Positions 13,909-24,200 of a stretch of 26,166 nt of DNA are shown here, piece after piece. Origin of the DNA: Leidyana gryllorum EB-2025a (Eukaryota; Apicomplexa); NCBI GenBank assembly GCA_048772705.1, contig JBLWGC010000096.1, forward strand, positions 1 to 26,166. The letters are read 5' to 3'. The notes beneath the pieces were generated by a model. That model made no database searches. It saw only the letters and a list, made by a program, of their open reading frames with translations, and was not told the DNA's origin. A program made the position numbers and the translations under genes. How positions within the stretch are numbered: position 1 is the stretch's first letter; each line of letters opens with the position of its first letter.

Positions 13909-16841
13909 TACAGGCCCCGCTCCACACGTTGGGAGACAAGGGGCCACAAGAACAAGGAACGGAGCAGCCAACCCTAGTCTTTCGAGCAAGCACTCGAAAC
14001 CGCGCAACGGTACTATGGAATCTTGGGTATGGCCCCAACAGACAACAGGTTCTGTGCCTGATTGACTCGGGAGCGGATGTGAACATTCTGGATACTAGCA
14101 TGGCGACGAAGCTAGGAGTCAGGATGAACACCAACAAGACAGCTGTCCTGGAGGGCATAGGTGAACGCAGAAGCACCGCAGAAGCAACAGCAGACCTTTA
14201 CACCTCCAGCGGGAGGAAATGGAGAATGCGGTTTGTGGTCACTAACATAACCCCGTTTGATCTGATAGTGGGCGTCTCAGGCATTATGGAATTGGGGCTT
14301 GCGATCGGCACAGACTCAAGCGGACAACTGACGATTCTGGAGGAGAAAGTACTCACAAACAATGAAACAGAGAACCGATTGTTAGTCTCAATAGCAGCAG
14401 CGCAGACGGTGGAAGTTCCAGCCGAGGAAGAATGGATTGCTCAGGAATATGGTGAGATATTCAAGTCACCAACCGAACTACCTCCGTCTCGGGGGTTTCA
14501 CGATTTCGAGATTGACTTGCAACCGCACGCAGTTCCGTGTGCGGAGAGGGCCTATGGCGCCTCAAGCAGGAATAGGGCGGAGATGGACCAGCAGATAGCG
14601 GACCTACTTACCAAAGGATTCATCAGACCATCAAAATCGGCATGGGGGGCACCGTGCTTCCTGGTTCCGAAGAAGGACACGGCTACTCCACGTCTAGTGA
14701 TCAATTATAAGCAACTGAACGAACAAACAGTGGTATACGCTTACCCAATTCCACGACCTGACCTATCAGCAGCCGAGTTACGGCAGGCAACAGTCTTCTC
14801 AAAATTGGATCTCCGCTCCGGATACCATCAGATCCAAATCAGAGAACCCTTCCGTCATCTCACGGCCTTCACAGCGCCTGGTGGGAAATACGAGTGGAAC
14901 GTGCTACCGTTTGGCTTACGCAATGGCCCACCTGCCTTTGTAGCGTTCATTGAGGATATTCTGCGACCGTGGATCGGCAAATGCGCGATGGCATATGTCG
15001 ATGACATCCTAGTGTATAGCCCCACCAGGGAGAAACATCGGGAAGATGTCAGAAATATTTTAACAGCCCTGCGGGACCATCAATTGCGGGTACATCCGCA
15101 AAAATCAGCCTTTTTTATCACCGAGGTGGATTTCATTGGGCAACGACTGGACACCAATGGCATACATCCGGCAGAGAACAAGCGGAATGCCTTTGCGGAA
15201 GCAGAACCACCGGCCACGATGGCCGAGCTGAGGAGGGTGCTTGGCGGAATGACATTTTACTCGAAGTACATCAAAGGATTCGCGCAACTGGCACTCCCAT
15301 TCCATGACATGGTGGCCGAGTGCCGCTCAAAGGCGGAAAGGTTAAAGTGGAACAATGACTTGACTGACAGATGGAGGCGACTGACAGGGGCGTTTGGGGA
15401 CCCACTGACACTGGCCGTGGTGGATGATTCGCTACCCTTCCACGTGGCAACGGATGCGAGCAGCAAAGCGATTGGAGGAGTACTGGAACAGAGGAGAGGG
15501 GACGAGCGACGTATAATTGAATATTTTAGTGCCAAGCTGACCCCGACTCAACAGAATTGGGCAGTACATGAACGTGAACTATACGCGATCATGGCGGCCC
15601 TGAAACGATGGCGTCATTACCTTCTCAGCAGGGAATTCTTCGTCCACACTGATCACAAGCCCTTAACGGTGCTCAACAAAGCGGATTCAGCGCTCAGCCC
15701 CAAACTGGTAAGGTGGTTAGTGAAAATCTCGCAGTACCCAGCACGTATTGATTACGTCCCCGGAAGCCAGAACACGCTTGCGGATATCTTGAGCAGGGTG
15801 GGCACAACGTCAGCCAAACAAATGATATACATGGCAAGACAAGCGAACGGCACCGATTTCACGAGAGCATTGAAAGAGGCACATGACAGAGTCACGGTGG
15901 TACCGGACGGCTTCGAGCAAACGAATGGATGGATTCATGACGAGTTTGGACGACTGTTTGTGCCAGCCGAGAGCGACTTAAGACGGACGGTATTGACAGA
16001 GAGCCATGATTCGGCCATCAGTGGACATATGGCTCACGACCGCACCCTTTTCAGACTCCGCAGCCAATTTAACTGGCCTGGCATCACGGAAGACGTCAGG
16101 ACATACTGCCGACAGTGTCCGACTTGTCAGCGGAGCAAGGTCTTACCCAAACGCACGCTTGGATTACTCAACCCAATCCCACCGCCCGAACTGCCATGGC
16201 AGGAGATTTCAATTGACTTCCTGTCGATGCCAACCGACCCAGACTCCGGAGCTGACTCAATTATGACGATCATCGATCGCCTAACAAGACGTCTACTACT
16301 GGAACCCTTCACTCACCCTGCCACGGCCCGAGCAAGTGCCCAGACGCTGATGAATCGGGTAGTCAGGGAGCATGGTTTCCCTAAAGCCATAATCTGCGAC
16401 AGAGACAGTCGATGGCTTGGAGAAGTATGGAGCGAATTACTCACCATCACCGGAACGAAATTGAAACCCAGCACCAGAGGTCATCCTCAAACCAATGGCC
16501 TAGTCGAGAGAGCTCACCGTACACTCCTGCAGTCCTTAAGATGCCTCTGCGACTCTATTGGACCTCGATGGACAGCGAAATTAGCCTCAGTCGAGTTTGC
16601 CTTCAACTCAATGAGAAACGCCTCGACGCAGCTCTCACCGTTCGAGGCTGAGCGCGGTTACACCCCCGCGATACCACTGACTGCAGGACTGCCTACCACC
16701 AGCATGGGAGACGGATTACTACACTCTGAACTGATCACGATCCTTCAGGACAGAATCAGATCCGCGCAGGACAAGCAGAAGGTACAACACGACAAAGACG
16801 AGAGGAGGCGAGTCTCCAAGTGGGCGATTGGACGCTGGTAA
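13905..16841 (+). CDS. pol: Element C Pol: protease, RT, RNase H, integrase
   Basis: Long open frame overlapping the end of gag in the -1 frame. Protease LIDSGADVN near residue 51; RT with VPKKD near 262 and YVDD near 364; RNase H ATDAS near 516 and HTDHKPL near 582; integrase finger (HDSAISGH and CRQCPTCQRSK) near 703-745; DDE core with SIDFLSM near 770, CDRDSRW near 830 and NGLVERAHR near 865. The active site YVDD differs from YLDD in A, D and E, in line with a separate lineage. The first codon is not a normal ATG; expression by frameshift from gag, as in many Ty3/gypsy elements, is likely. Confidence 0.9.
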   Translation: MIQAPLHTLGDKGPQEQGTEQPTLVFRASTRNRATVLWNLGYGPNRQQVLCLIDSGADVNILDTSMATKLGVRMNTNKTAVLEGIGERRSTAEATADLYTSSGRKWRMRFVVTNITPFDLIVGVSGIMELGLAIGTDSSGQLTILEEKVLTNNETENRLLVSIAAAQTVEVPAEEEWIAQEYGEIFKSPTELPPSRGFHDFEIDLQPHAVPCAERAYGASSRNRAEMDQQIADLLTKGFIRPSKSAWGAPCFLVPKKDTATPRLVINYKQLNEQTVVYAYPIPRPDLSAAELRQATVFSKLDLRSGYHQIQIREPFRHLTAFTAPGGKYEWNVLPFGLRNGPPAFVAFIEDILRPWIGKCAMAYVDDILVYSPTREKHREDVRNILTALRDHQLRVHPQKSAFFITEVDFIGQRLDTNGIHPAENKRNAFAEAEPPATMAELRRVLGGMTFYSKYIKGFAQLALPFHDMVAECRSKAERLKWNNDLTDRWRRLTGAFGDPLTLAVVDDSLPFHVATDASSKAIGGVLEQRRGDERRIIEYFSAKLTPTQQNWAVHERELYAIMAALKRWRHYLLSREFFVHTDHKPLTVLNKADSALSPKLVRWLVKISQYPARIDYVPGSQNTLADILSRVGTTSAKQMIYMARQANGTDFTRALKEAHDRVTVVPDGFEQTNGWIHDEFGRLFVPAESDLRRTVLTESHDSAISGHMAHDRTLFRLRSQFNWPGITEDVRTYCRQCPTCQRSKVLPKRTLGLLNPIPPPELPWQEISIDFLSMPTDPDSGADSIMTIIDRLTRRLLLEPFTHPATARASAQTLMNRVVREHGFPKAIICDRDSRWLGEVWSELLTITGTKLKPSTRGHPQTNGLVERAHRTLLQSLRCLCDSIGPRWTAKLASVEFAFNSMRNASTQLSPFEAERGYTPAIPLTAGLPTTSMGDGLLHSELITILQDRIRSAQDKQKVQHDKDERRRVSKWAIGRW

Positions 16842-17297
16842 AAACCAGTGGTGTCCGCGGCGCCCCAGGAGGAAAGCTAGCGAAGCCGTACATGGGACCC
16901 TTCAGGGTACGAACGGCGCAACCAGGAGATGTGTATGAGCTGAGCATGCCGACGAGATGGCAGGGATGCTCCAGGTTTCACATTTCACGGCTACGCAAGT
17001 ACGAAGGAACACCACCAGCAACCGAACAAGACACTCTGTACCAGATGGAAGAGAATCTTGGCAGAGAGCAAGGGCGCACGAGGAACTCGTTACCTCGTCA
17101 AGTGGCAGGGCTACCCGAGAAGTGAGGCAACATGGGAACCACTGACTACGATCATCAATGCCGACGCCACTGATCTAGTCATACAATACAGAGAACGATG
17201 GAACGAACGCAATCCGAGGAACCCATTCACTGAGAGTGAACTAAGGGGGACCGATTTAATTCCGCTTACGCAGCAGGCGATGGAGGGAGGAGTGTAA
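16820..17297 (+). pseudogene. Element C integrase end and chromodomain
   Basis: The 3' end of pol: a KPYMGPFRV...VYELSMPTRW...FHISRLRKY block typical of the integrase C-terminal region, then a chromodomain (TRYLVKWQGYPRSEATWEP) and DLVIQYRERWNERNPRNPF. Pol ends MEGGV with its TAA stop at 17295-17297 formed by the first bases of the 3' LTR. This area contains the few coding breaks of C. Confidence 0.8.
17282..17292 (+). other. Polypurine tract, element C
   Basis: GGAGGGAGGAG immediately before the LTR start TGTAAGG. It encodes Glu-Gly-Gly at the Pol end. Confidence 0.9.
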
Positions 17298-17519
17298 GGT
17301 ACTACACCACCTCTTAAGTTATGTGAACCCTTTTTATTGTGCATGAACATGAGCAGCGTGTCTCCCGAGGGAGACACCGGCATTACAAACACGTGCGATC
17401 TATAATGACGGTCACCACCAGAAGGGGATCTAAGCTGTCAGTCTTACCTAGGTCCCTTACCCAGAGAACCAAGACCAAGACCGGCAAGGCACCGCCGGTG
17501 GACGAGCCACCAACTTACA
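17293..17519 (+). repeat. Element C 3' LTR, 227 bp
   Basis: Same as 12846-13072 with about one difference (near 17464). Followed by GAGT. Confidence 0.95.
17358..17377. other. LTR hairpin, element C 3' copy
   Basis: Identical to 12911-12930. Confidence 0.85.
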
Positions 17520-17523
17520 GAGT
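17520..17523. repeat. Target-site duplication GAGT, right of C
   Basis: Matches 12842-12845; element D resumes here. Confidence 0.8.
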
Positions 17524-20110
17524 AGTTGAGTGATTGAGCGGTTCACCCTCTCTGTTAGTCCGTTCGTTTGTGGGTGATTGGCCGTGGACATGGCGAGATT
17601 GACTCCCAAGCTCTTCATCAGGCTTCGCCAAAACTCCGAGGTAAAGCGGGGATCACGATCGCTGATGATCCTGGTAGGAATCCCGTGTAACTTGGCGATA
17701 TTGTCCAGGAAGAGTTCTGCTGCCCCTTCCGCCGTGATCGTCTTGTTGCAAGCGAGTAGGCGGATGCGTCTTGTGAGCCGGTCGACCACTACCATGACGT
17801 AGTCTTTTCCGGTCTCGATGTCCATTGGCAATTCCATGAAGTCGATTCCCACCTCTTCCCAAGGGAAGAGAGGGTTTCGTAACGGATTCAGTAGACCGGC
17901 TGGGGCGTGGTTTCGCCTCTTAGCCCGTTGGCATATGTCGCAGGTGAGACAGTACCGTACCGCATCAGCATGTAGTCCACGCCAATTGAACATGGCTCGT
18001 ATTCTCGCCGCCGTCTTGTCCGGGCCGAGGTGGCCTGCCAAGCGCGTGTCATGGTTGTGTGAGATGATGTCTCGAATCAGGTGCGGGTCATTTGGTACTT
18101 CGATGGTACCGTCGTCTAGAATTGGCAAGCCTTCAATCCACTCCACTGGTCCGACTCGCCCGGCCTCGTCCTGTCGGGTAGCCCAAAGTGTGGTTAGGCG
18201 CTGTTCGATATTCTCCTCAGGCGGAGGGGCCTCCTCGGGACTCGATGTATCGATGACATTGCATGTGGGGCCTCGGCCCTGATGGGTCTTCCGGAGCAAC
18301 GGGCGACTTAACAAGTCGGCAATCAAATTGTTGACCCCTTTGATGTACTTGACGTCCAAATCAAATTCCGAGAGAACCATCATCCAGCGGACCTGACGGT
18401 CACTAAGGTGGGATTGTTTCAGGATATGTACCAATGGTTTATGGTCGGTTTGCACCACCGTTCGCCGTCCGAGTAGTAAGTGTCGCCAATGTCGGCATGC
18501 CTCGACGATGCTGAGGAGCTCTCGCTCGTGCGTGGCATATCGGCTTTCGGTCTCACTAAGGGTGCGGGAGAAGAACTCGATCGGTTTTGACCCTTCTGCG
18601 GTCGGCTGTTCCAGCACTGCCCCTATCGCGTAAGCACTAGCATCTGTGGAAACCCATAACTCTTCGCAAGATGCGGCGGGGTAGTGCAGCGTGGTGGCAT
18701 TGAGTAGCGCCTGTTTCAGATCGTCCAAGGCTCGTTCGGTTTCCGTTGTCCTCTGTATGGTCTCGCTCGGTTGCTTCAAACCTCTCGTGGCCGTGTATAG
18801 GGGTTGAGCTCGCTCTGCGAACCGTGGGATGAATCTTCTATAAAAGTTGAAGGCGCCCAAGATACTCTGAGTTTCCTTTAGGGTACTGGGGTGAGGTAAC
18901 GAGCGCAAGGTTTCCGTGTTCCGTGAGAGTGGTAGGATGCCATGTTCCGAGATCCGGTGGCCTATGTAATCCACTGTTTGTTGGAAAAAATGGGATTTGC
19001 GTTGGTGTACTACCAGCTGGTGTTGCTGCAGTCGGGTCAGGACGGCTCTGAGGTGTTCTTCATGTTCCCGGCGCGTTCTGGAGAAGACTAACACATCGTC
19101 GAGGTAAACAAATAAATATTCCCCTATCATCTCTCTGAACACCTGATGCATCAACTGCATGAAAGTGGCTGGTAAGGTGTTGAGACGCTCGTTCCATGCG
19201 GATTTGATGGTACCCGCTTTTCAGATCCAGGGTGCTGAACCAGGTAGAGCCCGCGAGTACTTGGAGCGCATCTTCCAGCGAGGGCATCGGGGATGCCACT
19301 CGGATGGAGGCTTGGTTCAACCGTCTGAAGTCGCAAACGAGGCGCGGTACTGAGGTATCCTTTTTTGGTACGAACAGGCATGGTGATGCCCATGTTGATG
19401 AGCTCGGTACGATCTTCCCGTTACGGAGCAGTTCGAGAATCTGGTTCTTCATCTCTCCAATGAATCGTTGTGGTATTCGGTACGGTGCCCGTACGAAGGG
19501 TTCACTCCGGGGGTCTCGCAACGTTATTTTATGATCCACGCCTTGTCTTCTCGGAGGAAATGGCAGTACGTCTACGAAGAGGTCCGCGAAGTCTTCCTCT
19601 ATCCATCTGGCGTATGTCGGGGCGTTTATTCGGCTTTCTAGGGCCATCAAGACCGTTGGGCCTACTTGTTCCCTTCCCTCCTCTAATCGGATCCACCCTC
19701 CGCCCGGTTTCGTGCGGGGGACTCTGAGCTTATGGTCCTCGAGAATGCATAGTTGTCCCTCTGCGTCCGCCGTGAGGGTAATGTTCAGTTGTGCGATGCT
19801 GCTTGTGGAAAGTATGAGGTCGTACGGTAGTGCCTTCAGGATCAGACAATTCACCAGTAAGCGTTGTCCGCGTTCTGTTTCGAGATAGATGGCGGTCTCC
19901 CCCATCGCTTGCGTTCGTGTGTCTCCGGCCGTGAGAATTCGTGCATTGTGAGGGTCAATCTGCAACCCCAGTTGCATCGTCGTCGTTAAGGAAACGCAAT
20001 TCGCGTTGCTTCCCGTATCAAGTAGGACGCAGGCTTCCATGGTTCGTCCCGAGTTGGGGTGGCTTATCAGCCACTTCGTCGTCACTGTTCGCGCTGGCCC
20101 TATTGCTGGT
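17520..20110 (-). pseudogene. pol: Element D Pol: protease, RT, RNase H, most of integrase
   Basis: Minus-strand pol of D upstream of the C insertion. Protease LLDTGSNANC lies near 20010-20030, RT VPKKDTSVPRL near 19340-19370, catalytic YLDD near 19095-19110, RNase H STDAS near 18640 and QTDHKPL near 18445, integrase finger CLTCDICQRAKR near 17930, and DDE residues in GIDFMEL near 17845 and SDRDPRF near 17655. The NGLTERVNRS block sits next to the C insertion. Gag and Pol overlap region as in A, with pol in the -1 frame. It is broken. Confidence 0.85.
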
Positions 20111-21014
20111 ACACCTGGTCGTCGGGCCCCAACGCCAGCGTTTCCGGAAAATCCTCCACTTCAGCTCCGTGTACGGTGAAGATTTGGGGTCCTTGCGGTC
20201 GTTGTGAGGATCGTTTCATCGTGTCCTTGGGGACCGGGCATTGGGCGTTTCGGTGCCCGGTGTTACCACAGTTATAGCATCGTCCTTCCGCAGTGCATTG
20301 GTCGTACGAGAATTGGTTTCGCTTTCCGACGAATTTCCCACGAGTCGGGGGATTCCGGCTCTGAATGGTGGCTATCATTGCGTGCTCTTGAATTGGATTA
20401 GTTGCCGCGTAAAGGAGAGCTCGTTGGCATATGTCCGCGAAGGATGCGTCGGCATGTGCTGCCAGGGCGACTCTTTCTTGTGTGGACAAGCCTCGGAAGA
20501 AGAATGCTACTGCTGTACTTTCCGTGACTGCCGGTCCACACCGGCGGCGTAGTGTGCGGTTTTGGGTCACATACTCCTTCATTGATCCTCGTTTGCGAAG
20601 GTCCGCCCATTTCGTGATATCGTTTTCGCCCGCATGTTCAGTAGCGAACTCCTTCAAGAATTCGTTTCGAAAGGTTGTCCAAGATGAATACTGGTTCGTA
20701 TCACTGCCGTTGACAAACCACTCTGCCGCAGATCCTGCGAGGTTTGCCCCGATTGCTGCTATTCTGTCCGTCGTTTCTTCGACTCCGTATGCCTTGAATT
20801 TTGCCTCACAAGACTCGATCCAGGAACGGGCGTCCGTAGCGTTGTCCCCCGTGAACTCCGTGGTCTTTTTCAAGGCTGTCATGGCCGTCTGGGAGGGGCT
20901 TGGCGATGCTGCGTGTTGCGTTGGTAAGTTTCGTTGTTCGTGCTCTGGGTTAACCTCTGATCTACTTGTCGTTGCCTGATCTATCCGTTCGCAGAGGCGG
21001 CTCATCATGTCCAT
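20100..21014 (-). CDS. gag: Element D Gag, N-terminus cut by element E
   Basis: Open frame of 304 codons. It begins at the E junction with MDMMSRLCERIDQA, which corresponds to about residue 60 of A's Gag, so the LTR-coded start is missing. The capsid region has DARSWIESCEAKFKAYGV, GSAAEWF and ALAAHADASFADICQRALLYAA. The CCHC knuckle CYNCGNTGHRNAQC is near residue 245. The pre-knuckle motif seen in A and E as C-P-[FY]-S-H is NQFSYDQC here. Part of a fossil. Confidence 0.85.
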   Translation of the reverse strand: MDMMSRLCERIDQATTSRSEVNPEHEQRNLPTQHAASPSPSQTAMTALKKTTEFTGDNATDARSWIESCEAKFKAYGVEETTDRIAAIGANLAGSAAEWFVNGSDTNQYSSWTTFRNEFLKEFATEHAGENDITKWADLRKRGSMKEYVTQNRTLRRRCGPAVTESTAVAFFFRGLSTQERVALAAHADASFADICQRALLYAATNPIQEHAMIATIQSRNPPTRGKFVGKRNQFSYDQCTAEGRCYNCGNTGHRNAQCPVPKDTMKRSSQRPQGPQIFTVHGAEVEDFPETLALGPDDQVYQQ

Positions 21015-21133
21015 CGTATGTAATGGCCATCGGTTCCGTGGGCGTTGTCGGTGAGTTCTCGGCCACTACGTAATTGCATCTTAGATACTTCGTTCGCAGG
21101 TTCAGTGGTCATGCCGGTCGGTTCGCACGTAAT

Positions 21134-21150
21134 CAAAAAGGTGAGTTCAC
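21134..21150 (-). promoter_or_regulatory. GTGAAC..CCTTTTTG motif, element E LTR
   Basis: GTGAACTCACCTTTTTG on the minus strand. With the preceding TAGATCAC it is close to the block at 176-200 in element A. Conservation between two diverged LTRs points to a functional site; promoter or leader role is inferred. Confidence 0.4.
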
Positions 21151-21177
21151 ACGGTGATCTAACTGTGTGTCCCCCCC

Positions 21178-21213
21178 GTGTCTCCGGCCGGCCGGCCGGC
21201 GCGCCGGAGACAC
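21178..21213. other. LTR hairpin, element E
   Basis: GTGTCTCCGG and CCGGAGACAC arms (10 bases) around a run of CCGG units and GCGC. Confidence 0.85.
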
Positions 21214-21251
21214 AGACACGATGAGGACGGACTGGCTTCGGTTGGACGTCG

Positions 21252-24200
21252 TCAAACGCCTCGGTGACGGAGTAGCCTTCCCCCGACGCTGGTGCCTTGG
21301 GTCGGTTCTAGCGTCGGGGCTCTATCGAGGAGGGGTGTTCGTTGCGACGATGTCGGCATTGGCTCTAAAGTGTTACACCCCTCCCCCGCCACTTCCGTGT
21401 AGGGCGCGTTGGGGTGAGTCCGGTTCCAGTCGTGCTTGAACTGCTCGATGAGATCGTGTCCGTCACCGTCGAGGACCGCTCGGGCGGGTTCCCAGGTCGC
21501 ATCTCCTTCGGGGTAGCCCATCCACTTCACGAGATACTCGGCCTCCCCCGTGGTTGAGATGCGTTCGCCGAGGAGTCGCTCCATCATGAACAGCGGCGCC
21601 GATTCAGGTGGGGGCCGATTGGGGTCTGCGCTTGGTTGTTGGGAAGTCGTAGTAGGTCCATCCTGTGGATCTTGATGGAACGGTTCCAGCCGAGATACAT
21701 GGAACTTTGGATAGATGTTCCAGGTGGCCGGGCATTCGAGTGTGTAGGTGTCCCCACTATGGGCCGCGAGAACGGTGATGGGACCGAAGTACGGAAGGCG
21801 GAGTTTATGAGGAGGAAGATGGCGAAGGTTTTTTGTGGAAAGCAACACCTGGTCCCCCGGTTTGAATACCACAAGTCTGCGCCTCTTGTCGGCCTGTGCC
21901 TTCTGATGTAGTGAGGCTTGGTCAAGTCTGTCCCGAGCTTCTTGCAAGCGTTGTGCGAATAGTCTGAAGGTAAGCGAATGTTGGCTGGGAAGTACGTCAC
22001 GCGAGGGTAGGAAGTCGGGGCGTCCGGTATCTAGCTCAAAAGGGGAGGCCCTAGTGGAAGCGTGCCGTGCTGTGTTATATGCTATCTCAATCGTGGTCAA
22101 GTGTCGGCTCCAATGTTGTCCTATCCCTTGTAAGGTGCATCGCAGCAGTTGAAGTATCGCTCTATTGACACGTTCGACCATTCCATTCGTCTGGGGGTGG
22201 TACACTGTAGTCAAGGTCAGCCGAGCCCCCAGCTGTCTCATTAGAGAGGTCCACAATTCCGACGTGAATCGTGGGTCGCGGTCACTCAAGATCCGACGTG
22301 GTACTCCATGTAATTTCACGATGTTTTGGATGAAGAGTGAAGCAGCTTCCTCGGCGTTGATACTTTTGTGGCATGCCGTAAGACGAATGCGTCGGGTAAG
22401 TCGGTCTACGACAACCATGACGTAGTCTTGTGTGGTATCTGGATCCGCAGGTAATTCAAGGAAGTCTATCCCCACCTCCTCCCATGGGAATAGTGGGTTG
22501 CGGAGGGGGTTGAGCAGCCCGGCGGGGTGATGGTTCCGCCGTTTGGCCTTTTGACAGATTTCGCACAGATGGCAGTATTGGGAGACGTCTGCCTGGAGAC
22601 CTTTCCACTGGAAGAGCGTTCGTACCCGAGCGGCCGTTTTATCCGGCCCCAAGTGACCAGCTAATCGTGAGTCGTGGTTCATCGCTATAATGTCCTTAAT
22701 TAGGTCGGTTTCGGCGGGGACTAAGATTGTGCCGTCGGTGCCTATCGGTAAGCCGTCAATCCACTCTACGTCGGTCGGTAATGCAAGTTCGTCCTTTCGC
22801 TCTGCCCAGCTGCGTCTTAATCGTTGTTCGATTGGTTCTGGCTGGTTGATCGTGTATGTCTGAGCGCGGGCCGTCACGCTCCGTGGTGGTTGAGTGGTAA
22901 TAGGGCGGCTCAAAAGGTCCGCAATCAGATTGTTGACTCCTGGGATATATCGAATCTCTAGGTCTAGTTCAGCGAGAACTGTCATCCACCGAAGCTGTCG
23001 ATCGGAAAGGTGCGCTTGCTGTAACAGGTGGGTCAAGGGTTTGTGATCCGTCTGTATGATCACTTTTCGTCCGAGCAGTAAGTGTCTCCAATGGCGGCAG
23101 GCAGCTACGATCGCCAGCATTTCCCGTTCGTGGGTGGCGTATCGTGATTCGGTGTCCGTGAGGGTGCGGGAAAAGAACTCAATGGGTCGGCGTCCTTCTG
23201 GCTCCGGTTGCTCCAGCACCCCTCCCATCGCTACCGCACTGGCATCGGTGGTTACCCACAGCTCCTCGCAGTCTGCTCCAGGGAAGGCAAGGAGCGTGGC
23301 CTGGTGTAGTCCTTCGCGTAGTGCGTGAACGGCCGTGCTGATAGCTGGATCGTTCGGTAAGGGGGCGTTTGGTCCTTTTAAACCGTGGGTTGCGGCGTAG
23401 AGGGGGTGTGCGACGGTTGCAAAATTTGGGATGAATCTTCGATAGTAGTTGAAGGACCCGAGCAAACTTTGGGCTTCCCGCAGAGTGGTTGGTACGGATA
23501 TGGCCTTGATGGCTTCAATCCGTGTGGCCAACGGCATGATACCCGCTGCGGAAATCCTATGTCCTAAGTATTCCACTTCGTGTTGGAAGAAATGGGATTT
23601 GCGACGGTGAGCCACCAGTTGATGCTTCTTCAGTCGATCCAAAACTTTGCGCAGGTGACAGCGGTGATCTTCAAGCGTGCGTGAAAAGACCAGGACGTCA
23701 TCCAGGTAAATGAAGACGTATTCACCGACCATCTCGCTGAATACTTGGTGCATCAGTAGCATGAAAGTTGCGGGAGCGTTCATAAGGCCATTGGGCATAA
23801 CGGCCCACTCGAAGAGCCCCCATGGGGTCACAAACGCGGTAAGAGGACGGCTGTCCGGCGCCATGAGTACCTGGTGGTACCCACTCTTCAGATCCAAGGT
23901 GCTGAAAATGGTGGCTCCGGCGAGAACTTGCAACGCTTCATCCAAGGACGGCATCGGCGAGGCCACGCGGACGGTTGCCTGATTCAGTCTGCGGTAATCG
24001 CAAACAAGTCGGGGGACCGCTGTGTCCTTCTTGGGGACAAAAAGACATGGTGATGCCCACGAGGAGGAGCTGGGCACAATCTTCTCGGTTCGGACCAAGT
24101 CCAAAAGTTGGCCGCGCATCTCCTGTAAGTATCGCTGCGGAACCTTGTACGGCTGGCGTACATAGGGTGGCGCGTTGGGCTGATGGAGAGTGATCCGGTG

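Larger units (their letters stand above)
12846..17519 (+). mobile_element. Element C: Ty3/gypsy chromovirus, nearly whole
   Basis: A 4.67-kb plus-strand element with two 227-bp LTRs (about one difference), target duplication GAGT, primer-binding site, gag, pol, chromodomain and polypurine tract. All parts are present in order, with about two coding breaks near the 3' end, so it is a young but broken fossil. It is inserted in the integrase region of D in the opposite orientation. Gag places it with G, apart from A, D and E. Confidence 0.95.
11796..21018 (-). mobile_element. Element D: Ty3/gypsy chromovirus, split by C and cut by E
   Basis: A minus-strand element with gag (right), pol, chromodomain, polypurine tract and 3' LTR (left). 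Element C sits inside its integrase (12846-17519, GAGT on both sides) and element E sits at its gag start (21019). The 5' LTR and primer-binding site are not in the window. It is broken by the two insertions and by at least one small coding break. It is older than C and E. Lineage: same as A and E by Gag and Pol similarity. Confidence 0.9.
21019..21377 (-). repeat. Element E 3' LTR, 359 bp
   Basis: On the element strand TGTAACAC...CATTACA. Contains the Pol tail at its start, the hairpin (21178-21213), a block close to that of A (GTGAACTCACCTTTTTG, 21134-21150), and a Gag start MTTEPANEVSKMQLRSGREL ending in frame at His-Tyr, as needed to run on into a primer-binding site. Confidence 0.85.

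Noticed and set aside
12841-17524. A 5-bp target duplication for element C
   Set aside because: The fifth base differs on both sides; only GAGT is shared, so 4 bp is the best-supported length.
21019-21377. This LTR as the 5' LTR of D
   Set aside because: It directly follows E's polypurine tract and contains E's Pol end, and it is joined to D's gag without a primer-binding site.
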